Shown piece after piece: positions 1-7,322 of a stretch of 64,000 nt of DNA. The stretch spans positions 1 to 64,000 of the forward strand of contig NZ_SACP01000032.1 in NCBI RefSeq assembly GCF_004004555.2, written 5' to 3'. Origin of the DNA: Methylobacterium oryzihabitans. Its GTDB lineage: Bacteria > Pseudomonadota > Alphaproteobacteria > Rhizobiales > Beijerinckiaceae. The notes under the pieces are model-generated. The model was given only the letters and a program-made list of their open reading frames with translations, made no database searches and was not told the DNA's origin. Position numbers and translations under genes: made by a program. How positions within the stretch are numbered: the stretch's first letter is position 1; the number at the start of each line of letters is the position of its first letter.

Positions 1-804
1 CAGGACGTGATCGGGGGTGCGGGTGAAGCGCACGCCGGCGCCGCCCGCCTCGTCGGCGGCCGCCCCTCGCGCCGGGGCCGGCTCGGCCTGCCGGCGGGCG
101 CGGGTCAGCACCGCCCGGGCCGGACCGGCGGCGGGAATCGGTCCGGGCCAGCCGGTGCCGCGCGCCTCGTCGCGGGAGCGGGCGGGGTCCGGCGCCAGCG
201 CCGGGTCGGGCGCCCAGTGCCGCTCGGGCGGCCGGGGCGGAGCCGGAACCGGCACCTCGGGGATGGCGGGCTGCGGAGCCACGGCGACCGGTTCCGGCGC
301 GACAGGCGCGGGTACGACCGGCACCGGCACCGCCGGCGCGACCTCCGGCACCGCCGCGGCCGGGCGGGGCGGGGGCGGAGTCCAGGCCGGCACCTCGGGC
401 GGCGTCCAGGCCTGCGGCGGCGCCCAGGCCGGCACGGCCGGGGGCCGCGTCGAGGCGCCCCACACGTCGGAGGGCGCGACGGGACCGGCATCCCACGCGG
501 GCTCGATCCGGGCGGCGGGGGGCGGGGGCATTTCCGGCAGCGGGTCGGCGGTCGGGGTCGGCCGTCCGTCGGACATCCAGCTCGGGGTGGCGCGCCGGCT
601 CAGCACGTAGTCGCGCTGGGCCTTGGCCGGGGTGGGTTGCGGCTCGCCGAGCCGCCGGGCGAGGATCGCCCGCAGGCTCATGAAGGTGTGGGCGAGGAGG
701 CCGAGCGACAGCCCGCGGCGCTCGCCCGGAGGGATGCGGTCGCGCACCCGGTGCGGGTCGCGCAGGGAAGATTCGGAGATGGGTGGCCGTCCCGATGATC
801 TCAT
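1..804 (-). CDS. Proline/alanine-rich protein of unknown function (C-terminal part outside window)
   Basis: The frame runs without a stop from an ATG at 804 to the left edge (268 codons), so only the N-terminal part is present. Residues 1-75 are basic and contain one hydrophobic-helical stretch (GLSLGLLAHTFMSLRAIL, about 31-48). Residues 80-230 are dominated by Pro, Ala, Val and Glu with repeated PxVPxP and APxPVAP patterns, which suggests a disordered linker. The last visible residues (RFTRTPDHVL) look ordered again. Such linkers occur in DNA translocases of the FtsK type and in envelope-spanning proteins, but no domain can be recognised here. The plus-strand frames over the same bases read as Arg/Gly-rich low complexity and were not chosen. 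Confidence 0.6.
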   Translation of the reverse strand, partial: MRSSGRPPISESSLRDPHRVRDRIPPGERRGLSLGLLAHTFMSLRAILARRLGEPQPTPAKAQRDYVLSRRATPSWMSDGRPTPTADPLPEMPPPPAARIEPAWDAGPVAPSDVWGASTRPPAVPAWAPPQAWTPPEVPAWTPPPPRPAAAVPEVAPAVPVPVVPAPVAPEPVAVAPQPAIPEVPVPAPPRPPERHWAPDPALAPDPARSRDEARGTGWPGPIPAAGPARAVLTRARRQAEPAPARGAAADEAGGAGVRFTRTPDHVL

Positions 805-963
805 GACGCTGGCTGCTTGGAGGCGGCGCGCCGCCGCGGCCGCTGGTGCCACCAGTTAGGCGGGGTATCGTTAACAGCCGATTAGGCAGGACCCGGCGGG
901 CGGTCCTGGGGTCGCCCGCAGGGCGACGCTGCATGCCGGGCGCGGTGCGCTTTGCGCCCGAAC

Positions 964-1102
964 AGCGCCCCGCGGAGCGGGTTCGAGGGGACGAATGTCC
1001 CCTCGAACGCAGAGCGGAGCGAAAGCCAAGTGAGCGGACGCGAACGCCGGCGCCTGAGGCCAGGCAAAAACCAGGGTCATCGCTCCGAAGCGATGGCCCT
1101 GG
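964..1102 (+). repeat. Structured intergenic repeat, family 1, copy A
   Basis: Shares most of its sequence with 43767-43909. It contains a 12-bp perfect stem (981-992 with 997-1008, loop GAAT), a conserved spacer including GTGAGCGGACGCGAACGCCG, and a second 14-bp stem (1071-1084 with 1089-1102, loop CCGA, one T-G wobble). Between the two copies the stems differ by paired compensating changes. It lies in the 369-bp gap upstream of nadE; the rest of that gap (805-963 and 1103-1173) shows no gene. Confidence 0.85.
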
Positions 1103-1173
1103 CGCCCGGGGTGCCAACCGGGCCCCCGGCGCGTTAGACAACCGCGAATGCCACCCGCGCGAGGTCGTCCGCG

Positions 1174-3225
1174 ATGTTCCGATCCCTGTACCGGCACGGT
1201 TTCGCCCGGGTCGCGGCCTGCGTCGGCCGCAGCCACATCGCCGAGCCGGCCGCCAACGCCGCCGAGATCCTGCGGCTGGCCCAGACCTGCCACGCGCGCG
1301 GCGTGGCCGTGGCGGTGTTCCCCGAACTCGCCCTGTCGGCCTACGCGATCGAGGACCTGCTGCTCCAGGACACCCTGCTCGACGCCGTCGAGGCGGCGGT
1401 CGCGACCCTCAAGGAAGGGACCCGCGACCTGCTGCCGGTCCTCGTCGTCGGGGCGCCGCTGCGGCACGGCCACCGGATCTACAACACCGCGATCGTGCTC
1501 CATCGCGGCCGGGTGCTCGGGGTGGTGCCGAAGAGCTACCTGCCGAACTACCGCGAGTTCTACGAGAAGCGCCACTTCGCCGCCGGCGCCACGGTCGTCG
1601 GGGAGAGCCTGACGCTCGCCGGAGAGACGGTGCCGTTCGGGGTCGACCTGCTGTTCGCCGCCGACGACCTGCCCGGCCTCGTCGTCGGGGTCGAGATCTG
1701 CGAGGACATGTGGATCCCGGTCCCGCCCGCGGCGCTCGCGGCGCTCGCCGGCGCGACCGTGCTGGTCAACCTGTCGGGCAGCCCGATCACCATCGGGCGG
1801 GCGGACAGCCGCAGGCTCCTGTGCCAGTCGGCCTCGGCGCGCTGCCTGTCCGCCTACGTCTACGCCGCGGCGGGCCCGGGCGAATCGACCACCGACCTCG
1901 CCTGGGACGGCCAGACCGTCATCTGCGAGGACGGCGAGCTGCTCGCCGAGGGCGAGCGGTTCCCGCAGGAACCGCAGGTGACGGTGGCCGACATCGACCT
2001 CGACCGCCTGCGCCAGGAGCGTGCCCAGATGGGCAGCTTCGACGACAACGCCAAGGACCTGGCCAAAGCCCTCGTGCTCGGCCCGCGCCGCCGCATCGGC
2101 TTCACCCTGGCCCCGCCCGCCGCCGATCTCGGCCTCGCCCGCACCGTCGAGCGGTTCCCGTTCGTGCCCGCCGACCCGGCGCGCCTCGCCCAGGACTGCT
2201 ACGAGGGCTACAACATCCAGGTCGCGGGCCTCGCCCAGAGGCTCGAGGCGACCGGCACCCGCCGGGTGGTGATCGGCATCTCGGGCGGGCTCGACTCGAC
2301 CCACGCGCTCATCGTCGCCGCCCGCGCCTTCGACCGGCTCGGCCTGCCGCGCACCGACATCCTCACCTACACCATGCCGGGCTTCGCCACCTCGGCCGAG
2401 ACCAAGGGCAACGCCCACCGGCTGATGGCGTCCCTCGGCACGACCGCCGAGGAGATCGACATCCGCCCGGCGGCGACCCGGATGCTCGCCGACATGGGCC
2501 ACCCGTTCGGCCGCGGCGAGCCGGTCTACGACGTGACCTTCGAGAACGTGCAGGCGGGCCTGCGCACCGACTACCTCTTCCGCCTCGCCAACCGGCACAA
2601 CGGCATCGTGGTCGGCACCGGCGACCTGTCGGAGCTGGCGCTCGGCTGGTGCACCTACGGCGTCGGCGATCAGATGTCGCATTACGCGGTCAATGCCGGG
2701 GTGCCCAAGACCCTGATCCAGCACCTGATCCGCTGGGTGATCGCGTCGGGCCAGTTCTCCGCCGAGGTCGGCGCGACGCTGGACGCGATCCTCGACACCG
2801 AGATCTCGCCGGAACTGGTGCCCGCCGCCGAGGGCGAGACGATCCAGAGCACCGAATCGAAGATCGGCCCCTACGCGCTCCAGGACTTCTCGCTGTTCTA
2901 CACCCTGCGCTACGGCTACCGGCCCTCGAAGATCGCGTTCCTGGCGCTGCACGCCTGGAGCGACGCGGCGCGCGGGCCCTGGCCGCCGGGATTCCCCGAG
3001 GCCAAGCGCGGCGCCTACGACCTGCCGACGATCCGGCACTGGATGCGGGTGTTCCTCCAGCGCTATTTCGGCTTCAGCCAGTTCAAGCGCTCGGCCCTGC
3101 CCAACGGCCCGAAGGTCGCGGCCGGCGGCGCCCTGTCGCCCCGCGGCGATTGGCGCGCGCCCTCCGACGGCAATGCCCGCCCGTGGCTCGACGAATTGGA
3201 ACGCAACGTGCCGGAAACCGAGTAG
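1174..3225 (+). CDS. nadE: Glutamine-dependent NAD+ synthetase
   Basis: Amidates deamido-NAD+ to NAD+ using ATP and glutamine, the last step of NAD biosynthesis in the cytosol. The 683-residue protein has two domains. The N-terminal nitrilase-type glutaminase shows the catalytic triad Glu51 (FPELALSAY), Lys120 (VVPKSYLPNY) and Cys176 (VEICEDMW). The C-terminal ammonia-dependent synthetase has the PP-loop ATPase motif SGGLDS at 370-375. Triad spacing and length match the long form known from Mycobacterium tuberculosis rather than the shorter proteobacterial form. The ATG at 1174 gives a start like that family. Two small genes follow at 31 and 13 bp, so a short operon is likely. Confidence 0.97.
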   Translation: MFRSLYRHGFARVAACVGRSHIAEPAANAAEILRLAQTCHARGVAVAVFPELALSAYAIEDLLLQDTLLDAVEAAVATLKEGTRDLLPVLVVGAPLRHGHRIYNTAIVLHRGRVLGVVPKSYLPNYREFYEKRHFAAGATVVGESLTLAGETVPFGVDLLFAADDLPGLVVGVEICEDMWIPVPPAALAALAGATVLVNLSGSPITIGRADSRRLLCQSASARCLSAYVYAAAGPGESTTDLAWDGQTVICEDGELLAEGERFPQEPQVTVADIDLDRLRQERAQMGSFDDNAKDLAKALVLGPRRRIGFTLAPPAADLGLARTVERFPFVPADPARLAQDCYEGYNIQVAGLAQRLEATGTRRVVIGISGGLDSTHALIVAARAFDRLGLPRTDILTYTMPGFATSAETKGNAHRLMASLGTTAEEIDIRPAATRMLADMGHPFGRGEPVYDVTFENVQAGLRTDYLFRLANRHNGIVVGTGDLSELALGWCTYGVGDQMSHYAVNAGVPKTLIQHLIRWVIASGQFSAEVGATLDAILDTEISPELVPAAEGETIQSTESKIGPYALQDFSLFYTLRYGYRPSKIAFLALHAWSDAARGPWPPGFPEAKRGAYDLPTIRHWMRVFLQRYFGFSQFKRSALPNGPKVAAGGALSPRGDWRAPSDGNARPWLDELERNVPETE

Positions 3226-3256
3226 GAGAGCCGGGACACGACCGGCGGGACGAGAG

Positions 3257-3511
3257 ATGGCGAACCGGACCACCTTCCTGGTGCAGACCTTCGAGATCAA
3301 GCGCAAGCGGCTGGTGCCGGGCGCCCGCGACACCGCGCCGACCGAGAGCGGCGCGCTCAAGCGGGCCGAGGCGGTCGCCCGGCGGATGGCCGGCGCCGCG
3401 GCGCTGAAGATCGTCGCCGACGACGAGACCGGCGAGCTCGACAGCGTGACGATCCTCGGCCAGTTCGGCGAGGTGCCGGAGGATTTCGCCGAGCAGGTGC
3501 GGGGCGGCTGA
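3257..3511 (+). CDS. Small conserved-type hypothetical protein
   Basis: An 84-residue soluble protein starting MANRTTFLVQTFEIKRKRLV. The start was placed at the ATG at 3257 because a purine-rich stretch (GGGACGAGAG) precedes it; a longer in-frame version would reach back into nadE. The middle is Ala/Arg-rich (LKRAEAVARRMAGAAALKIV) and the end acidic (DETGELDSVTILGQFGEVPE). There is no signal peptide, membrane segment or recognisable domain. It sits 31 bp after nadE and 13 bp before the next gene, so it is probably co-transcribed with them. Function unknown. Confidence 0.75.
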   Translation: MANRTTFLVQTFEIKRKRLVPGARDTAPTESGALKRAEAVARRMAGAAALKIVADDETGELDSVTILGQFGEVPEDFAEQVRGG

Positions 3512-3524
3512 GAGGGAGGACGGG

Positions 3525-3800
3525 ATGGCGTTCAAGGCCAAGTCGGCGGCGGAATCCAAGGCGGCGGAACTGGCCTCCGCCCTCGTCCGGATCGCCGACC
3601 GCGAGGGGGCGCCGCTTCATGTCGGCGTCGAGCCGCTGCGGCGGGCGAGCCCGAGGCTGACGCCGCTGGCGATCGGGCAACTGTTCCGCCGCCACCGCGA
3701 CGAGCTGGAGGCGGCTTTGGCCGAGCGCGGCTACACCCTGGTCGATTACGCCGACGGCGGGCCGGGGCGCGGGATGGAGTTCGAGATCGGGGTCGCCTGA
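3525..3800 (+). CDS. Small hypothetical protein
   Basis: A 91-residue soluble protein preceded by a strong ribosome-binding sequence (GAGGGAGGACGGG). It has an Ala/Lys-rich N-terminal helix, then LTPLAIGQLFRRHRDELEAA, which reads as a helical segment, and a short C-terminal strand (GYTLVDYA). No family is recognised. It is the last gene of the presumed nadE operon. After its stop there is no gene for about 700 bp. Confidence 0.7.
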   Translation: MAFKAKSAAESKAAELASALVRIADREGAPLHVGVEPLRRASPRLTPLAIGQLFRRHRDELEAALAERGYTLVDYADGGPGRGMEFEIGVA

Positions 3801-4010
3801 GACGGGTCTCGATCGGTCGCCCGGCGGATCCCCGCGGGATCGTGGCGACGGTCATGCCCTCGCTTCGGGCGAGCGCAGGCGCTCGCTGTCGCGAGGCGGA
3901 AACCGGCAGTGCTCGGGTCGGGGGGCCTCCGGCGCCACCGTGCGGACCGGTCATGCGTAGTGTCGAAACGAGTCGTCCGACGATCGTCTCGAACAACCCA
4001 CCCGGGCAGA
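3801..4010 (+). repeat. Diverged copy of structured repeat family 2
   Basis: The stretch follows the order of family 2 (10853-10998, 18961-19088): a GATCGNTCGC-CGGCG start, GCGGGATCG, GCGGAAACCGGC, a GCCTCCGGC-GCCACCG block, then an imperfect terminal hairpin near 3960-3992 (TCGAAACGAG with CTCGTTTCGA-like pairing). Similarity is patchy, so this is probably an old degenerate member. Confidence 0.45.
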
Positions 4011-4366
4011 TTTCCGGTGACGACATCGGCCGGCGCCGAGAAGGAAGACATCTCGAAGACCGATACGCAAGATCCGCACCGAGTCGACAATCGGCTCCGC
4101 ACAGACGACGAAGACATCTCTGCTCGATTTCGCCGATCGGAACCGGCGGCATGATCTGCATTTATTCCTATACGCAGAGCGAAGACGATCAAGATGCCCA
4201 TGCTTCGTGGCAGGCCGCTCCACACTCGTGCGAGCGCCGAGCCGTTGGTGCTCATTCATGCCTGTCACGATGGTCGCTGTTTCGGCGGCGAAGACGATGC
4301 AAGAGCGGAGGGCTGGAGCACTTCACGATCGCGTTGCGATCGCGGACCTCTCCAGGTCTTTGATTT
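4011..4366. other. AT-richer gap without a recognisable gene
   Basis: Part of the 705-bp gap 3801-4505. This stretch is visibly less GC-rich than its surroundings and carries the hexamer GAAGAC five times on the plus strand (4044, 4055, 4110, 4181, 4290). Open frames exist on both strands, but none has a ribosome-binding site or recognisable protein. It may be decayed or imported DNA. Confidence 0.5.
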
Positions 4367-4478
4367 TGCCGCATTTTCTTCGACGAACCGATATCCACTT
4401 CGTCGGAAGCCTGCTTAGTTTCTTGTTATGTCGCAGACTTTTGTCGCAAAACCGGCTACCACTTTCGCGAAATCTGCT
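4367..4478 (+). repeat. Two tandem units of a Hyphomicrobiales-type palindromic repeat
   Basis: Unit 1 (about 4367-4414) has the stem CGACGAA/TTCGTCG (4381-4387 with 4399-4405). Unit 2 (about 4429-4478) follows the same plan, with TCGCAAAA, CCGGCTACCAC and TTTCGCGAAA. A third copy lies at 56548-56597. From memory, this GCATTTTC...CCACTTCG pattern is widespread between genes in Bradyrhizobium, Rhodopseudomonas and Methylobacterium. Confidence 0.75.
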
Positions 4479-4510
4479 GAGCAGAGTTGCCCTGTGCAGC
4501 TCTGCTCAGC
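4476..4510 (-). terminator. Hairpin at the helicase stop codon
   Basis: An 11-bp perfect inverted repeat, GCTGAGCAGAG (4476-4486) and CTCTGCTCAGC (4500-4510), overlaps the stop codon of the helicase gene. It probably terminates that transcript. There is no long T run. Confidence 0.5.
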
Positions 4511-6131
4511 CGACCCGGCTGGTGTCGCGCCACACCGCCCCGTCGGGTAGGCGGAGTTCCACCGTCTCCGACAGGCGCCCGCTCGGGGCGACCCGCAGGG
4601 CTTCCGGCCGGACCAGCTCGTCCTGGCGCTCCAGCGCCTCGGCGACGCTCATCGGCGGCGGGTCGCCGCCGCCGAGGCGGCGCCACCACGCCACCGCCTT
4701 CTCGCGCGGATAGCCGGTCTGCTCCAGGCCGAGGCGGATCCGGTGGCCGCCGGCGACCACGAAGGTGACGCCGAGCGCCGTGGCGCCGCCGGCCGGCTCG
4801 GCGGCGAGGCGCCAGCCCTCGACGGTCCGCCACCCGGCCGGCGCCGCCGCCGCCGACAGGATGCGGGAATCGTCGGCCTCGGCCGCGTGCGGCGCGGCCG
4901 CGTCGGGATCCGCCTCGGGCTCGGTCCAGCACGCCTCGCAGGTGCTGGCGTTGAGGGCGATCAGCGCGCCGCAGCCCGGGCAGGGCTTGGCCCGCGGCGC
5001 CTCGCCGCCGAGCTTCAGCGCCCGCGCGACGGCGTTGGCCGAGAGCGCGTCGACCGGGCCGTGGCGGCGCACCAGCCCGGCATAGTCGAGGACGAGGCAG
5101 TCGGCCTTGCCGGGCGCCCGGCGCAGGCCGCGCCCGACCTGCTGCACGTAGAGCCCGGTGCTCTCCGTCGGCCGCAGCAGGGCGATGAGGTCGGTGCCCG
5201 GCACGTTGAACCCGGTCGCCAGCACCCCGACCGAGGTGAGGCAGCGCAGCCGCCCCTCGCGAAAGGCCCGGATGACCCGGTCGCGCTCGGCCGGGGGCGT
5301 CTCGCCCGAGACCGCCTCGCACGAATACCCCTCCGCCCGCACCGCGTCGCGCACCGCCGCGGCGTGGGCGACTCCGGCGCAGAAGGCGAGCCACGCCCGG
5401 CGCCCGGCGCCGTAGGCCACCATCTCGGCCACCGCCGCCCGGGTGACGGCGTCGCGGTTGACCGCCGCCTCCAGGGCGCCCGGCACGTAGTCGCCGCCGC
5501 GCCGGGGCACGCCGGACACGTCGAGGACCGTCGCGGTCGCCTTCGAGACCAGCAGCGACAGGTAGCCGTCGCGGATCAGGTCGCCGACCTGGGCCTCGTG
5601 GACGATGCGGTCGAACACGCGGCCCGCCCCCTCGTCGAGGCGGCCGCTGTCGAGCCGGTAGGGCGTGGCGGTGAGGCCGACGAGCTTCAGGTCCGGCGAG
5701 GCCGCCCGCGCCGCGTCGAGGAAGCGGCCGTAGCGCGTGTCGGCGGAGCGCGGGATCAGGTGGGCCTCGTCGACGACCACGAGGTCGAGGTGACCGAGCC
5801 GGTCCAGGCGGTTCCACACCGTCTGAATGCCGCAGAACACCACCTGCGCGTCCTCGTCGCGCCGGCGCAGCCCGGCCGAGACGATCCCGGCCGGTGCCCC
5901 GGGCCACAGGGCGAGGAGCTCGGCGTGGTTCTGGGCGATCAGCTCGCGGGAATGGGTCACCACCGCGACCCGGGCGCCGGGGGCACGCTCGAGGGTCTCG
6001 CGGATCAGGGCGGCGATGACGAGGCTCTTGCCGGCGCCGGTCGGCAGCACGACGAGGCCGCTGCGCCCGCCCCGGGCCCAGTCGTCGGCGAGGGCATCGA
6101 GGCTGGCGCGCTGGTAGGGACGAAGGCGCAA
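4506..6131 (-). CDS. DEAD/DEAH-box SF2 helicase with C-terminal zinc ribbon
   Basis: An ATP-driven DNA or RNA strand-separating enzyme of superfamily 2 (RecG/UvsW/SSL2-like group). The 541 residues show Walker A PTGAGKS (30-36), DEAH (121-124), motif III TATP, and a helicase C domain with VGVLATGFNVPGTD and a QxxGRGxR motif VI (QQVGRGLRR). Behind the core is a CxxC...CxxC zinc ribbon (CPGCG, CEAC) and a Trp-containing tail. The start is a TTG at 6131, with GAGGGAG seven bases upstream; no ATG fits the conserved RPYQ N-terminus. Helicases of this type act in repair or as phage-related enzymes; the substrate is unknown. It stands alone, flanked by hairpins. Confidence 0.9.
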   Translation of the reverse strand: MRLRPYQRASLDALADDWARGGRSGLVVLPTGAGKSLVIAALIRETLERAPGARVAVVTHSRELIAQNHAELLALWPGAPAGIVSAGLRRRDEDAQVVFCGIQTVWNRLDRLGHLDLVVVDEAHLIPRSADTRYGRFLDAARAASPDLKLVGLTATPYRLDSGRLDEGAGRVFDRIVHEAQVGDLIRDGYLSLLVSKATATVLDVSGVPRRGGDYVPGALEAAVNRDAVTRAAVAEMVAYGAGRRAWLAFCAGVAHAAAVRDAVRAEGYSCEAVSGETPPAERDRVIRAFREGRLRCLTSVGVLATGFNVPGTDLIALLRPTESTGLYVQQVGRGLRRAPGKADCLVLDYAGLVRRHGPVDALSANAVARALKLGGEAPRAKPCPGCGALIALNASTCEACWTEPEADPDAAAPHAAEADDSRILSAAAAPAGWRTVEGWRLAAEPAGGATALGVTFVVAGGHRIRLGLEQTGYPREKAVAWWRRLGGGDPPPMSVAEALERQDELVRPEALRVAPSGRLSETVELRLPDGAVWRDTSRVG

Positions 6132-6190
6132 CAGAACTCCCTCGGGCGACCGGAAGGCGGGGCTCTAGAGCCTGCCGGTCGCGAAGGGAA

Positions 6191-6216
6191 GCACCCGGCG
6201 CGGCAGCGCCGGGTGC
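6191..6216 (-). terminator. Terminator hairpin after the transglutaminase gene
   Basis: A perfect 10-bp stem, GCACCCGGCG (6191-6200) with CGCCGGGTGC (6207-6216) and a 6-nt loop, lies five bases beyond the stop codon of the minus-strand gene. Confidence 0.6.
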
Positions 6217-6220
6217 GCGA

Positions 6221-7063
6221 TCAGGCGGCGCGGCGCAGGGCGGCCGGCGGCGCCTCCTCGGCGACCTCGTCGGTGTGGACCTCGAACTTGGCGAGCCAGG
6301 CCGGCCCGAAGCTCGTCGAGATCGCCACGTCGGTGGCGTCGCGGCCGCGTGCGATGACGATGCGGCCGATGCGCGGCGTGTTGTGGCGGGCGTCGAAGGT
6401 GTACCAGCGCCCGCCGAGATAGACCTCGAACCACGCCGAGAAGTCCATCGGGTCGGGAACCGCCGGCACGCCGATGTCGCCGAGATAGCCGGTGCAGTAG
6501 CGCGCCGGGATGTTCATGCAACGGCAGAACGTCACCGCGAGGTGGGCGAAGTCGCGGCACACCCCTTCGCGCTGGTTGTAGGCGTCGAAGGCGCTGCGGG
6601 TGCAGTCGGCGCGCTGGTAGTCGAACCGGATGTGGTTGTGCACGAAGTCGACGATCGCCTGGACCCGGGCCCAGCCGAGCGGCGTGTTACCGAACAGCGA
6701 CCACGCGGTGGCCGACAGCTTGTCGGTGTCGCAGTAGCGGCTGCCGAGCAGGAACGGCAGCACCTCGTTCGGTAGCTCCTCGACCGGGGTCTGGGCCGCG
6801 TCGGGCGCGATCTCGTCGGGTTGGCCCGAATCGGCGACCTCGAAGCTCGACCGCATGGCGATGCGGCCACCCGGGGCGGTGATGCGGGTGCAGACGTTGC
6901 CGAAGGCGTCGACGAACTGGTGCGCCGGGACCGGCGGATCGAAGGTGATCGTCTCCGGGGTAAGCACGTCGCCGGCGCGGGACGGATGCGTCGTCAGCAT
7001 CAGCACCATCGGGGTCGGGACGGGCGTGTCGAAGGCGATGTCGAAACCGGTGCGGATTTTCAT
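6221..7063 (-). CDS. Transglutaminase-like cysteine protease-fold protein
   Basis: A 280-residue protein without signal peptide. The N-terminal part (1-110) resembles the beta-strand region that precedes transglutaminase cores. The core carries the catalytic-type Cys169 in REGVCRDFAHL and an Asp in FDARHN (224). In the classic Cys-His-Asp triad the His comes from HAW; here the equivalent motif reads FSAWFEVYLGG (208-218), with Ser209. His227 in ARHN is the nearest other histidine. Members of this proteobacterial subfamily are often annotated as transglutaminases, but the reaction is not known. The start at 7063 is an ATG. Confidence 0.9.
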   Translation of the reverse strand: MKIRTGFDIAFDTPVPTPMVLMLTTHPSRAGDVLTPETITFDPPVPAHQFVDAFGNVCTRITAPGGRIAMRSSFEVADSGQPDEIAPDAAQTPVEELPNEVLPFLLGSRYCDTDKLSATAWSLFGNTPLGWARVQAIVDFVHNHIRFDYQRADCTRSAFDAYNQREGVCRDFAHLAVTFCRCMNIPARYCTGYLGDIGVPAVPDPMDFSAWFEVYLGGRWYTFDARHNTPRIGRIVIARGRDATDVAISTSFGPAWLAKFEVHTDEVAEEAPPAALRRAA

Positions 7064-7301
7064 CGTGGGGCCGCGTCTTGTGGACAGTGTGGAGCATAAG
7101 ACGCACGGCGTCGCGTTGTTCCCCTGCGCTCGCCCGTCGGCGTGCCCAAATGTTCGGCAGGTTTGCTTTCGGGAAGCGCGGGCTCAACTTCTGGTGGCCG
7201 GTCGTGCGGTGTACCACGCGCCAGCGGTCACCTCGAGGTAGAGAGGGTGAAGGTCAAATCTAGCTGAACCTCGCAGTCACTTGTGCGGTGACGATGCTCC
7301 A

Positions 7302-7322
7302 GAGGCGGGAAAGTCCCGCCTC
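7302..7322 (-). terminator. Hairpin overlapping the mntH stop codon
   Basis: A perfect 9-bp stem, GAGGCGGGA (7302-7310) with TCCCGCCTC (7314-7322) and a 3-nt loop, overlaps the last codon of mntH. It is probably a transcription end or a 3' protective hairpin. The rest of the 257-bp gap to the transglutaminase gene shows nothing recognisable. Confidence 0.5.

Noticed and set aside
7..798. Long plus-strand frame over the left edge
   Set aside because: Low-complexity Arg/Gly-rich product; the minus-strand frame has a proper start and a more protein-like composition.
964..1102. Possible gene in the family 1 repeat
   Set aside because: Frames open on both strands derive from hairpin sequence; the compensating changes follow base pairing, not codons.
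871..3360. Long minus-strand frame opposite nadE
   Set aside because: Nearly every frame is open in such GC-rich DNA; the product is Arg/Gly/His-rich and nadE is unmistakable on the other strand.
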